This document shows, one piece after another, positions 1 to 10,684 of a DNA stretch of 64,000 nt; positions within the stretch are counted from its first letter, which is position 1, and every line of letters starts with the position of its first letter. The notes under the pieces were generated by a model, which saw only the letters and a program-made list of their open reading frames with translations, ran no database searches and was not told the origin of the DNA. Made by a program: the position numbers and the translations under genes. Source of the DNA: Anisodus tanguticus (taxonomy: Eukaryota > Streptophyta > Magnoliopsida > Solanales > Solanaceae); contig CM067552.1 of assembly GCA_034509755.1 (NCBI GenBank), forward strand, positions 17,400,048 to 17,464,047, in the 5' to 3' direction.

Positions 1-770
1 CAGCTTTATTTTGCTCTGTATTGTAATATTATTTCTTGTACTCATGTAATTATTGAAACACTTAGAATAGGCAAACCTAGAATTAATTCATAGGGTAGTT
101 TAAAACTTGAAACCCGTCGCTAGTTTATCCATTCGTAGGCTCGGTTAATTCAAACTTAGAAATCTTTCGCTAGTTATTTATTTTAGGCTCGTGATGCATG
201 TTCAAAATTTTCTAAACAACTTTGGTCATCTTTTATTCGCTTTATCAATCATACAAATAAGTTTATCTTTTAATTTGCAACTCAATGATTTCCAAAAGAT
301 TTACTTCTCAGGCATTATAAATAATTTGTTTTACTATCAATTGTTAAAAATGCATACTTTTCAACTTTACATGTATTTCTCTTTAAATACCATACAAATG
401 CACACTTGTACAAAATGCATTCTTTTACTAAATACTTGCAATATTAGTTTAACTTTATATTTTTAAAACATGTATTTTCTTACAATAATTAAACCTGAGT
501 TTGACCGGATAACCGCAAGTTAGCGGATCTTAAAGAATGCCTAACCCCTTCCCTTTAGGATAATAAAGAACCCTTACCTGGAATCTCATTAGTTTCGTAG
601 ACCATTAAAATCGGAGTTTACATTGCAGCATTTAGTTTAATATTTAGGTGTCCTAATTCACCGTAAAAAATAATTAGGTGGCGACTCCTTAATCCATTTA
701 TCCAGGGACCACCGAAAAGTTGTGCTCCGCTTTGACCTCTCGCGGGTCGAAGTTAAAAATGGGTGCGACA
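1..770 (+). repeat. 5' LTR, last 770 bases
   Basis: These bases are the right end of the left LTR. Compared with 9915-10684 they differ at about positions 76, 311, 748, 760, 764 and 766, which is 0.8%. Four of the six differences lie in the last 23 bases. The segment holds a TGGCGACTCC word at 679-688 that repeats the first ten bases of the primer binding site. A 91-codon reading frame at 191-466 is not a gene; it is conserved only because both LTR copies are. Confidence 0.93.
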
Positions 771-773
771 GCA

Positions 774-791
774 TGGCGACTCCGCTGGGGA
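774..791 (+). promoter_or_regulatory. Primer binding site (tRNA-type)
   Basis: Three bases after the LTR end the sequence reads TGGCGACTCCGCTGGGGA. It begins with TGG, the complement of a tRNA CCA tail, and the GCGACTC...GGGGA word is the usual primer site of plant Tat/Ogre elements, generally assigned to tRNA-Arg. The tRNA identity is recalled family knowledge, not tested here. Confidence 0.8.
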
Positions 792-1654
792 TTTTCAGGT
801 TCTTAACCATAGCAAATTCAGGTTAATTATTATTGTGTTTTATATTGCTCCTTATTTGATCTATTGTTTTTAATTATTTCCTTTTGAAATTTTATATGCA
901 TAATTGCTTTAGTTGCTATATTCTCTTACTGCTTTCTTTAAATTTTCATTTCACTCATATTTCTTCCACTCTGGAAAATTGACACTATCACACATTACAC
1001 GCGAGGTGTGTTTTGCGCACCCGCAAACTTCTTTCAAATTTCCAAATTTTTAGGAGAGTTGGTATATGCGCGGAGCGTCCGGACCATCTGGTTGGCCGCG
1101 TAGCCTTCTCACTCGAGCAGTCCGCTCGGGAACCTTGAGTCTAGTCAGCCAAATCTTAGAAAATTTAGGATAGAGCTATACCAGCCTTTATTTTAAGTCA
1201 TGCATGCATACACCTTAGGTGGGTCGATCCTTGGTATCGACTCCATAATTAAGAAATCTACCAAAATTGTCAACGGGTCTCGCAACCCAACGACCAATCA
1301 GCATATTACGTGTAGCGTGATAATGATAGACAAATCCAAGCCTAATCATGACATGCCGAAATTGGAAAATGTACATTCATTTTGTCTCATTTCCAACAAA
1401 AGCATTACAGTTTAACAGCTTGGATCAATCTGTCGTAATCTCGCATATCTGGCGTTTAGGCCCACCTCTGGCATAAGAGAGGCCCCATGCATATTAGGAC
1501 TCGCATTTAATTTTCATACAATTTTTTTTTTGCTATTGCTTACACTCTACGCATGTTATTTGAAGCAATAATTGCCCGCCTTATACTAACTTGGTTTCTT
1601 CATTTGTCAGAAGGTTATTTTTGCTTAAATTATTTTTCCCGAGGTTGATTTGCG
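792..1654 (+). other. 5' untranslated leader of the Ogre-like element
   Basis: This stretch has no credible coding sequence. It lies between primer site and gag, where autonomous Ogre elements may carry an extra ORF1; the only frame here (1200-1415, 71 codons) shows no recognisable domain. It includes a GC-rich stretch around 1060-1130 and a T-run near 1520, and most likely serves as RNA leader and packaging region. Confidence 0.6.
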
Positions 1655-3975
1655 TTGACTAAAACTGGCGGAACACCCTACTTCACGAGATCAAAGGCCC
1701 GATCCTTCAGCAAAATGACTGATTCAGATGCATCCGAACAGACTGGCCTGGAACTTATCACTCTTTCGAGAGATGAACCAGAAGCTTCGGAAAATGGAAA
1801 TGCTACCGTCCAAGAAAAATACATCGCCCAACTGTTACAACAGATGGCAGCCATGCAGACTGAGATAGAACAGCTCCAAAATCTCACCAACCTGTCCATT
1901 AGCGCCAATACCCCACTCCCTGAACAAGGGACGAATGCAACTGCACCGCAAGCTTTTTCATCTCCTGAATCGCCATTTCCCCAAAACCTCCCCGAAAATC
2001 CGCCACTAAGCAAAACCAATCCACAACACACTAACCCACAAGCTAGTCCACAACAAAGCCCGCTACAAAATGATCCGGCATTCTTCACAACTCCCCATAC
2101 CCAAATTACCCCACTCATCTGAAACACCTCTTCCACATAAAATCACCAGCAGCCCAACACATATTGATGGCACACGTCGCGATCACAACGAACAAGTATG
2201 TGCCACCGGTATATGTAATGGAAGCCCAACCTTTTACTACCGCAACACCAAACATGGCTCTTCAGGAAACTGGCCAGTATGAAGAGATGGAGAGGCAGGT
2301 AAGGATCAGAACCGATGAGAGTGTGGCGAGAGAAATTCATAGCCTAAAAGAAGAATTCAAGAATATCCAAACTAGCAAGGGGCATGAAGGACTCGAGTAC
2401 GAAGATCTGTGTATGCATCCCGACATTGAATTGACTGTCGGATACAAGGTGCCAAAATTTGACTTGTTTGATGGGAAGGGAAATCCTCACGCTCATTTAA
2501 GATCGTCTTTGTGACAAGCGATTGGGGTAGGTAAAGACCAGGCTATAATAATGAAGTTGTTCGTAAGGAGTTTGACAGGAGAAGCGCTCGACTGGTACAC
2601 TAGCCAAAACCCGCGAAAATGGCGTAATTGGAGCACGATGGCACAAGATTTCATGGACAGATTTAAGTTCAACACTGACACAGTCTTGGACAGATTTTAT
2701 CTGATGAAGTTGGAAAAGAAATCCACAGAGACCTTCAGAGAGTATGCCATGAAGTGGAGGGCGGAAGCAGCAAAAGTTCAACCACCGATAGCGGAAAGTG
2801 AGATGACCGCTCTCATTGTACAATCTTTGAAAGATGCAACATACTATGAAAGAATGATAAGCGTCATAGGACGAAGTTTCTCTGAAGTTGTAAGGATGGG
2901 AGATTTCATAGAAGAGGGAATCAGAACTGGAAGAATTACAAACTTTGTAGCGTTGCAAGCAACGAGTGAGACAATTCAGTCGGACTCATTCGAGGGAGCA
3001 GTAAAGAGGAAGAGAGACGGAGTATCCTCTGTCATGACAGTTCAGAAACATAGGCCAAATCAAATGTCAACCTACCAAATGCCGTCACCCCAGCCTCCCT
3101 ACTACAATCAAAACAACCAAAGTTCTCAGCTTCCCTATTATAGCCCATACGCCCAAAGCCCTCAACCTTATTATCAATACTCACCTGCCCCCTACCATGT
3201 CTACCATACCCATCCAATATATAGCCTGCCTCGAGCGCCTGCCTATCCGAATCCCCCACAATATCAGCCCGCATACTTACCTCATCCACAAGTCCATGCA
3301 CCAAATGCACCCAGACCCCGCGCAAAATATGAAAGAAATCTAGCCAAAACCTATACACCTTTAGCCGAACCTCGAGCCCAGTTATATGAAAGACCGAAAA
3401 CCGCAGGAATACTCCAGCCCATCCCAGGAAATGTCCCCAATCCTGTTCCCAAATGGCACGATGAGGCTAAGCATTGTGCATACCACTCGGGAATCCCTGG
3501 GCACGACACTGAAAATTGCTACGCCCTCAGAAACAAAATCGAGGCATTAATCAAAAAAGGAGTTATCCAACTGAAAGGACCTTCCTCTAATGAAAACAAT
3601 AATCGTTCGCCAAATCATGACGATGTCAATGTGAACATGATTACTGTTGATGAAAAACACAACTTGGAAGGGACCATTGTGCCAGTCCAGAGAGAGGAAA
3701 GGGTTGAATCATCGGCCTTTATCACCCCTGTGATTACAGTCCACGTGAGGGCACCGTTTGGAGTAGAAGTACTTCCTCCAAAGCCGCGGATCATGGCACC
3801 ATCTTTTCCTGAAAAAGTCTTGTCAACCAATCTCCGAAGAAAGAGAGATGCTCCTTTACCAAAGTCTGTTCCGCCTCTGAGTCAGTCATTCGTCAAAGCA
3901 TGCGTCACTCAGGAATCAAAGGAGGACAGTGCAGCCAACCTCATTGGGGGATTCAAAAGTTTTTTTCATTGTTGA
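1655..3975 (+). pseudogene. gag: gag polyprotein, frameshifted and with an in-frame stop
   Basis: Gag forms the particle that packages retrotransposon RNA. The N-terminal part (1655-2122) is Pro/Gln-rich and opens with TRSKA; its first ATG is near 1715. One or probably two frameshifts lie between about 2090 and 2190, after which the frame runs 2164-2514, is stopped by TGA at 2512-2514, and continues 2551-3975. The retrotransposon gag domain is clear: YKVPKFDLFDG near 2440, then LTGEALDWYTSQNPRKW near 2575 and FREYAMKWRAEAAKV near 2735. A Tyr/Pro/Gln-rich linker (about 3075-3300) precedes a Cys/His cluster (CAYHSGIPGHDTENC, 3476-3520) in the zinc-knuckle position. The order and motifs match Tat/Ogre gag. 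No complete protein could be made from this copy, so it probably moved using proteins from another element. Confidence 0.9.
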
Positions 3976-4660
3976 AGAAAAAGCATGATACAGTGTGATT
4001 CTCGATGATTACGCTAAAGACTCAACCATTTGGGATGGAGAGCAAGGGGGTGTTTTGGGAAGATTGGACATGTGCCCCGACCTTGTTTCTCCCGGAAACT
4101 AGTTAATTTCGTTAATGTTTAATGAAACAATGTGATTCAGATTGAGGCCTGAACCACATCTATGCATTTAATGTGTTTTGCCTCCACCTTTTGAAAGCTT
4201 AAAAAGACAAATCTGCATTGCTTTTGCTATTTTAAAATCTGTTTTGTTTAAATAATTTTCTTTTCTTTTTCATTATGCAAACTAATAAATTTGTCGATAA
4301 TATGTGACATATAATGAAACTAGCAAACAAAGTCCCAAACAACGAACAAGACTTCGAAGAATATGAGGAAGACTCACAACCGGAAGAACTAGGGCATAAG
4401 CCAAAGCCAGGTTTGGATGAAACATCAAAATGGTTGATAATTACAAAGCATTGGTACGAGCATTTTCTACTGGGGCAACGATATATCTTTCGAAGCCAAG
4501 TGGATACAAAATTATGTACGAAGAGACTGATTGATAAAAAGCAGATGGACGCAGTTTGTCCGGGGCCACTTTATCAGAATAGAATGGCAAAAAAAAAAAA
4601 ACCATCAATGCAGATGCAATGAACGGATACCATATCTAAGATTTGTTATTCTCTATGTAA
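3976..4660 (+). pseudogene. Collapsed pol: short relics of the pre-RT linker and the integrase tail
   Basis: Where several kilobases of pol should lie there are only a few hundred bases. A frame at 4314-4622 reads an acidic block (EEYEEDSQPEEL), then KPKPGLDET, which resembles the linker before reverse transcriptase in Tat elements. About 60 codons later KRLIDKKQMDAVC and LYQNRMAKKKK resemble the segment just after the integrase core, followed near 4610 by NADAMNGYHI and a stop, like the end of the polyprotein. No protease, reverse transcriptase, RNase H or integrase catalytic motif is present. I infer one or more internal deletions that fused the two ends of pol. The matches are from memory and short; bases 3976-4313 show nothing recognisable. 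Confidence 0.55.
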
Positions 4661-4777
4661 TACTTTTTTCTATATTGTAAAAGTTGCGCTCCCTCGACGG
4701 GACACGCATAAAACCCACATAGGGTTTCATCTCTTTAAGACAGAAATTTCCCAAAAAAATGCATTTTTTATTAATAT

Positions 4778-4944
4778 GAACTACGTTATGACCTGATTCC
4801 CTTGGCGGGATACGTAGGCGGCGACATCAGCTTCGGTCCCACTTTTAGAAAATCCCTTACAATCCCCTTTGCTTGTAATGAACTACGTTGTGACCTGATT
4901 CCCTCATGGGGATACGTAGGCGGCCTAAATCGGCTTCGGTCCCA
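4778..4944 (+). repeat. Twin 65-bp motif, period 102
   Basis: Two close copies begin GAACTACGTT at 4778 and 4880 and each continues through GACCTGATTCCC and GATACGTAGGCGGC to CTTCGGTCCCAC. The gap between them is unrelated. GAACTACG...GATACGTAGGC words are common downstream of pol in plant Tat elements, which places this as the start of the 3' untranslated region. Confidence 0.8.
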
Positions 4945-5233
4945 CCATTAGGAAATATTTTCTCCTTTATCTCACATATGACAAAATGCACCCATCTGAT
5001 CACCCTGATAGGACAGGCAAGCAACCCACACAAGACTCGGTTGTCCGTTCGAAAGTTCATCATCCTCACATTTCGGAAACTGGAGCATTTTTTTTAAAGG
5101 GATCACTGCCAGAGGATGCCGATAAACATGGAAAAGCATCGGCAAACTAAGTCTTCAGCCAGAAGAAGGATTTTGGATAAAACGTTTGCTTTGTTTCACC
5201 GCATGTCACTACTCGACAGACATTTACATAGAT

Positions 5234-5358
5234 GCATACTTTCTTATAAGCAAATTATTTTCAACAAATATTTTCATTAGAGTTCGACAAGAACTTTTTA
5301 CTGATAAGCATACTTTCTTATAAACAAATTATTTTCAATAAATATTTTCATTAACAGT
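5234..5358 (+). repeat. 74-bp tandem duplication
   Basis: GCATACTTTCTTATAA starts at 5234 and again at 5308, each followed by CAAATTATTTTCAA and TATTTTCATTA. The second copy is slightly diverged and shortened. It lies in the 3' untranslated region, upstream of the larger array. Confidence 0.8.
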
Positions 5359-5839
5359 TAGCCAAGACTGGGAACCAGACAGGGGCTACAGGTCCGAATC
5401 AGCAGGACATGGAACTATCAAGAGTAGAAGCTACAAAGTCAACGCGAATCAACCGTCCCTCCCCCGAACTCACAAATTTTTCTTTGAGTACAGGTTCTTC
5501 AGGTTGAAAGAAGCAGGGAAGCCACATCACTTATAATCAATTTCCCAAAGAATTTCGGCATCACAGCTCACCACAAGGATCACGCTCCTATTTTGCATCT
5601 ATACAAAGACATCGTCTTGACCTACAGAGGCCCAACCATTATGTCTGCACAAGGATTTTATTTCGAATCACAGGGAGCTTAAACACAACAAACCGACGTG
5701 GAACCATCTATTTCAGCAAACTGACGGCAAGAACGTCATTTACATCAAACGACGATAAGGATGTCGCATCATATTTTCGTCTGGGTGACATTTCAATTCA
5801 CAGTCCACAGGAGTTTGAATTGGCAGAAGATTCAGCACA

Positions 5840-6950
5840 ACGTGGAACTATCTTTTACAGCATCTCAACGACGTCAACAGCATTACAATGACGTCTTCAG
5901 CACAGAAGCTATCTTTTACGGCAACACAGCAACTATCTTTTACAGCATCTTAACAACGTCAACAGCATTACAATGACGTCTTCAGCGCAACAGCTATCTT
6001 TTACGGCAACACAACTACTATCTTTTACCGCATCTCAACGACGTCAACAGTATTACAATGACGTCTTCAGCGCAGCAACTATCTTTTACGGCAACATATC
6101 AACTATCTTTTACCGCATATCAACGACGTCAACAGCATTATAATGACGTCTTCAGTGCAACAACTATCTTTTACGGAAACACAACAACTATCATTACAGC
6201 ATCTCAATGATGTCAACAGCATTACAATGACGTCTTCAGCGTAGCAGCTATCTTTTACGGCAACAAAACAACTATCTTTTACAACATTTACAATGGCATC
6301 AACAGCATTACAACGATGTCATCAACATTATCATCACAACGACGTCAACAACATTATAACGACGTCTTCAGCGCAACAACTATCTTTTACAACATTACAA
6401 TGACATCAACAGCATTACAACGATGTCATCAGCATTATCATCACAACGACGTCAACATCATTATAACGACGTCTTCAGCGCAACAGCTATCTCTTACAAC
6501 AAACAGCATTACAATAACGTCATCGACGTTACTGTAGCACAACAACTATCTCTTATAGCAAACAACATTACAACAACGTCATCGACGTTACGGCAGCGCA
6601 ACAATTATCTTTTACAGCATTACAGCGACATCAACAACATTACAACGATGTCATCAGCAAATAACATTACAACAACGTCATCAACATTATGACAGCAAAA
6701 CAGCTACATCTTACAGCAGATCGCATTACAGCAATGTCATCAGCATTATGTCTACACAACACGACTATATGACGATGTTTTTGACACAACACGTCCATAC
6801 AATGACGTCATCAACAGCATTACATTCTTGTAACAACAACATCATAATGATGTCTTCAACACAACACGTCCATACAACGACGTCATGAACATCATTACAA
6901 CGACGACATCAGCGTTACGTCCTTACAACAACGTCATCGTATTACGTTCG
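5840..6950 (+). repeat. Variable tandem array with 85-bp unit in the 3' untranslated region
   Basis: ACGTCTTCAGC starts at 5891, 5976, 6061, 6146 and 6230, giving units of 85, 85, 85 and 84 bases. After that the period changes (next starts at 6362 and 6469, i.e. 132 and 107 bases) and the array breaks into short AACGACGTC and CATTACAAC words as far as about 6950. Each unit carries ATCTTTTAC blocks and several GACGTC words. Hypervariable 3' untranslated arrays are known in Ogre-type elements and can seed satellites. The sequence biases reading frames in all three plus frames, so frames such as 6316-6537 are artefacts. Confidence 0.9.
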
Positions 6951-7395
6951 TTCAAGGGCATCATTTCGACTCACAGGGTCACATTTTTTTTATGTACTCA
7001 TTCTCTACTGTTTTTTGTCTCAGCAATTATGCATTAATTTTATCTTGAGTTGTAGTTTGCAGGGAGCGTTAGTTTGCAGGAGCTTTAATATGCAGGGACT
7101 TCATCACAATGTGGAACTATCTCTTACGGCGAACCGAGACAATCTGGGTCAGCAGCCTACTTCGAACGTCGTTCCGCTCTTCCCCAATAAGTTTTCACAT
7201 CTGCAACCAGTGTCATCATAACTCGACACTGGGGCATTATTTCTGGAATCTGCACCATCTTCTACAACTTCTCCCCCCTCGGGATTCTATTTCTACCAAG
7301 TGCACCCCTACTCCTCGTTCAAAGCCCGAGGGTTAGAACAAAATTGGCTATTGGGTCAACTTCTTTGTCCGAAAACTCTTTCATCGTCTCCGGCC

Positions 7396-7408
7396 AAAGA
7401 GGGGCATC
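7396..7408 (+). promoter_or_regulatory. Polypurine tract
   Basis: AAAGAGGGGCATC sits immediately before the TGTTGACACC start of the 3' LTR. A purine run at this position primes plus-strand DNA synthesis during reverse transcription, and it fixes the LTR start. Confidence 0.85.
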
Positions 7409-7503
7409 TGTTGACACCCAATTTTGTCCCGTCTTTTCCAATTTATTTGCAATTTTAAATATTTTTAACATTCAAAACAATTTTAATCTATATACATACA
7501 TGC

Positions 7504-7504
<1 letters not shown>

Positions 7505-7538
<34 letters not shown>
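7505..7538. repeat. (TA)n microsatellite
   Basis: About 17 uninterrupted TA units lie near the start of the 3' LTR. Confidence 0.95.
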
Positions 7539-7540
<2 letters not shown>

Positions 7541-8399
7541 GATTCTCTTATTATTATTATTATTCGCATTTTTTTACTATCATTTGCATTTTTATCATAA
7601 TCATAAGTTTTATCCAAAAATTCTATGTTATTTTATTCTCGCAAAATTGCAACGCATTTCCATTTTTTATTAAAGCATTAAACATTTCGCAAATATTATA
7701 TCTTTATTATTATCACATCGTTATGTTTTTATCAAAATAATTTACATTTTTTCTTCAATGCATTTTTAATATTAAACCCCTTTTTATATTTTTAAACCCA
7801 TAACACATTTTATTTCCCAACCCAAAACAATTTCTAACCCATTTTATTTTCCCAGCCCAATACAAATTCCCCCAACCAAAACCATAAGGCCCCATTCCCT
7901 TTATTTCACCAAGCCCAATTGGCCACCCCCATCTTCCAAGCCCAACCCCCACAACCTTTTATCCCCTTTAAACCAAAACCCACGAAACAAAATCCCAAAA
8001 CTTTTTAACTCCCAACCAAAACCCCTACCCAAAAACTCCCAAGCCCATTCCCTTTATTTCCCCAAGCCCAAGCCCAACCGCCCACCCCACCCGAAACCCC
8101 CCTAAACCGGCCCAACCCCCACACCCCTTTTATTCTACACCCAACTCCCAAATTCCCATTTCCCAAAAACCTAAAACCCAACACCCCTAACTCCACAAAT
8201 CGACAGCCACCATACACCCCTACCCCCTACGTCGCCGCACCCTACACCTGACATCACCACTCGCCAACACCGCCGCCTGACACCACCAACCCCATCACCT
8301 CTCACCGCGGCCCAAACCCCTAAAACCCCGTTCCAAAATCATTATTTTTGGGCCCTTTATTTTGAATTTAAGCTCGGGTTTTAGGGGGGGAAATGAAGC

Positions 8400-8407
8400 T
8401 ATAAAAA
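8400..8407 (+). promoter_or_regulatory. Candidate LTR TATA box
   Basis: TATAAAAA lies about 990 bases into the LTR, just after a G-run and before a purine-rich stretch. Its position and match suit an RNA polymerase II core promoter, putting the U3/R border near 8430-8440. No start site is demonstrated. Confidence 0.5.
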
Positions 8408-8609
8408 CCCCTTTTGTTCTTCAAAAGAAGGAGAGGAAAAAAAAGAGAAAAAAAACCGAAGGATTTTTTAGGGGGATTTTTCGGAGGTCCGATTCGATAT
8501 AAGATATACTTGTTGTGTTCTTGATCTTTAGTCTCACCTTCGTTGTTATTCAAGAAATAAACAAGTCCCAAAATCCGAAAGAAAGGGTGTTTTGGATTCT
8601 GCTTTTTAA

Positions 8610-9210
8610 TTTCGGGTCGGGTCGACCCGGGTCGGGTAAGAACCATTTTTGTTGTTGTTGTTGCTACATATTGGTTATCTAAATATGCTAAAAAAAATCT
8701 GATTTGTTATTGTTCACTGATTTCGGGTCGACCCGGGTCGGGTGAGAATCATTTTTTTTGTTGCTGTTGTTATTATTAGTTATCTGAAATTGATGGAATT
8801 ATTTGATGTCGGGTTGAATCATAATTCGGGTCGGGTCACTGACCCGGATCAGGTCGACCCGGTTTGGATTTTCCAAATTTCTTGCATCATTTGCTGTTGT
8901 TATTATTGGTTATCTGAAATTGATGAAATTAGTTGATTTCGGTTTGAACACATGATTCGGGTCGGGTCCCTGACCTGGGTCGGGTCGACCCGGTTTGGAT
9001 TTTCCAAATCTCTTCATTTCATATCTTGTATATTGGTTATCTGAAAATAAAAAAAAATCTGATTCAGGCTAGCATCTGATTCGGGTCGGGTCACTGACCC
9101 GGGTCAGGTCTACCCGGTTTTGGTATATTTCCAGATTATGGCATTTTTCATATCTGCTGTTGGTTATCTAAAATCTGAATTTCTGATTTCATTCGGGTCA
9201 CCGTTCATAA
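8610..9210 (+). repeat. Degenerate array of GGGTCGGGT / GACCCGGGTC palindromic blocks inside the LTR
   Basis: Blocks such as GGGTCGACCCGGGTCGGGT begin near 8615, 8724, 8827, 8959 and 9079, with a weaker block near 9195. Spacing is about 100-135 bases. Between blocks the text repeats TTGTTATTATTGGTTATCTGAAATTGA. Each block is nearly self-complementary, so the RNA could fold into GC-rich hairpins. This is a tandem amplification confined to the LTR. Confidence 0.8.
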
Positions 9211-9544
9211 TCCGGTCCGATTTTTCATAAATACTTCTTAGTCTGTTTTGGTTCCGAAACTTCAGAATTCGGGTCGAATAGTTTAATCGCTACTGTTTGT
9301 TTCTTTGTCATTGTTATTATGTTATTGATGGAATTAATACCGCATTCTCTTTGTTGTTTTATTGATTCAAACCAATATTGCGTCCATCTTCGGAAGACGT
9401 TTCTCGGTTTCATATTACTTTTTTGCTTTACTGATTTAACACCATACACTGGCCGATGAAAAATATCCGTCGATTTGAGGCCTCCACAGTTGTAAAGACG
9501 GAAAATAAAACTTTTGGGCAAGGATGAGGCTTAAACCTTTTATT

Positions 9545-9737
9545 TCATCCGAGATCAACATGTTTAGTAGGCGAGGTGACTAAAATAACCAACAAGTTAT
9601 ATATTCGCAGCCACGACGTGATTATAGTGATCTTTTCTTTTCATCCGAGAGACCAACACGTTTAGTAGGCGAGGCAATAAAAAATAACCACTTAGTCATA
9701 TGTTTGCAGCCACGACGTGATTGGAATGGTCTTTTCA
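9545..9737 (+). repeat. 96-bp tandem duplication in the LTR
   Basis: TCATCCGAGA starts at 9545 and 9641; both copies continue with CAACA.GTTTAGTAGGCGAGG and end with GCAGCCACGACGTGATT followed by GTCTTTTC or GATCTTTTC. The copies are moderately diverged. Confidence 0.85.
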
Positions 9738-10684
9738 AAATTTAAGTCTGAGCCCTCCGTGATCAAAACATTTACTGTTTTGGATACGGATCCGAAGTTA
9801 TTTGTATTTAACTGTTTCTAACCGTTTGTTCTTGACAGCTTGCAAGGAACAAAGTCAATGAAGGCAGATACTCCTCGGAGTTTATTTATTTTGTTGTTTT
9901 TACTTTCTTTAATTCAGCTTTATTTTGCTCTGTATTGTAATATTATTTCTTGTACTCATGTAATTATTGAAACACTTAGAATAGGCAAATCTAGAATTAA
10001 TTCATAGGGTAGTTTAAAACTTGAAACCCGTCGCTAGTTTATCCATTCGTAGGCTCGGTTAATTCAAACTTAGAAATCTTTCGCTAGTTATTTATTTTAG
10101 GCTCGTGATGCATGTTCAAAATTTTCTAAACAACTTTGGTCATCTTTTATTCGCTTTATCAATCATACAAATAAGTTTATCTTTTAATTTGCAACTCAAT
10201 GATTTCCAAAAGATTTACTTCTCATGCATTATAAATAATTTGTTTTACTATCAATTGTTAAAAATGCATACTTTTCAACTTTACATGTATTTCTCTTTAA
10301 ATACCATACAAATGCACACTTGTACAAAATGCATTCTTTTACTAAATACTTGCAATATTAGTTTAACTTTATATTTTTAAAACATGTATTTTCTTACAAT
10401 AATTAAACCTGAGTTTGACCGGATAACCGCAAGTTAGCGGATCTTAAAGAATGCCTAACCCCTTCCCTTTAGGATAATAAAGAACCCTTACCTGGAATCT
10501 CATTAGTTTCGTAGACCATTAAAATCGGAGTTTACATTGCAGCATTTAGTTTAATATTTAGGTGTCCTAATTCACCGTAAAAAATAATTAGGTGGCGACT
10601 CCTTAATCCATTTATCCAGGGACCACCGAAAAGTTGTGCTCCGCTTTGACCTCTCGCGGGTTGAAGTTAAAAACGGGCGTGACA

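Larger units (their letters stand above)
1..10684 (+). mobile_element. Ogre/Tat-type Ty3 retrotransposon, gag-bearing but nearly pol-less (5' end outside window)
   Basis: The element is defined by a long direct repeat: bases 1-770 match 9915-10684 without indels and with six substitutions. The 3' LTR starts at 7409 with TGTTGACACCCA, directly after a purine-rich tract, and both LTR copies end in a GACA terminus (770 and 10684). The internal region is about 6.6 kb and holds a primer site, a broken gag, a scar of pol and a repeat-filled 3' untranslated region. An autonomous Ogre/Tat element would carry several kilobases of protease, reverse transcriptase, RNase H and integrase, which are absent. 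The lineage call rests on LTR length, the TGGCGACTCC-type primer site and the gag type, from family knowledge. The gag-only plan resembles the class called TR-GAG. A target duplication cannot be checked because the left LTR start is off-window. Confidence 0.88.
7409..10684 (+). repeat. 3' LTR of the Ogre-like element, 3276 bp
   Basis: The LTR runs from TGTTGACACCCA to GGGCGTGACA. Its parts differ strongly in composition: an AT-rich start with a TA repeat, a strand-biased C-rich block (about 7750-8340, with repeated CCCAACC and CCCAAGCCC), a promoter-like box, an array of CG-rich palindromic words (8610-9210), a 96-bp duplication (9545-9737) and the 770 bases shared with the window start. The length is typical of Ogre and far above most plant LTRs. 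Short reading frames inside it are chance. Confidence 0.93.

Noticed and set aside
191..466. 91-codon frame repeated at 10105-10380
   Set aside because: Its repetition is explained by the LTR pair; the product is AT-driven low-complexity sequence.
1200..1415. Possible Ogre ORF1
   Set aside because: Only 71 codons with no resemblance to known ORF1 proteins; the surrounding leader is non-coding.
5840..6950. CRISPR-like array
   Set aside because: Repeats are contiguous 85-base units without unique spacers, in a plant retrotransposon.
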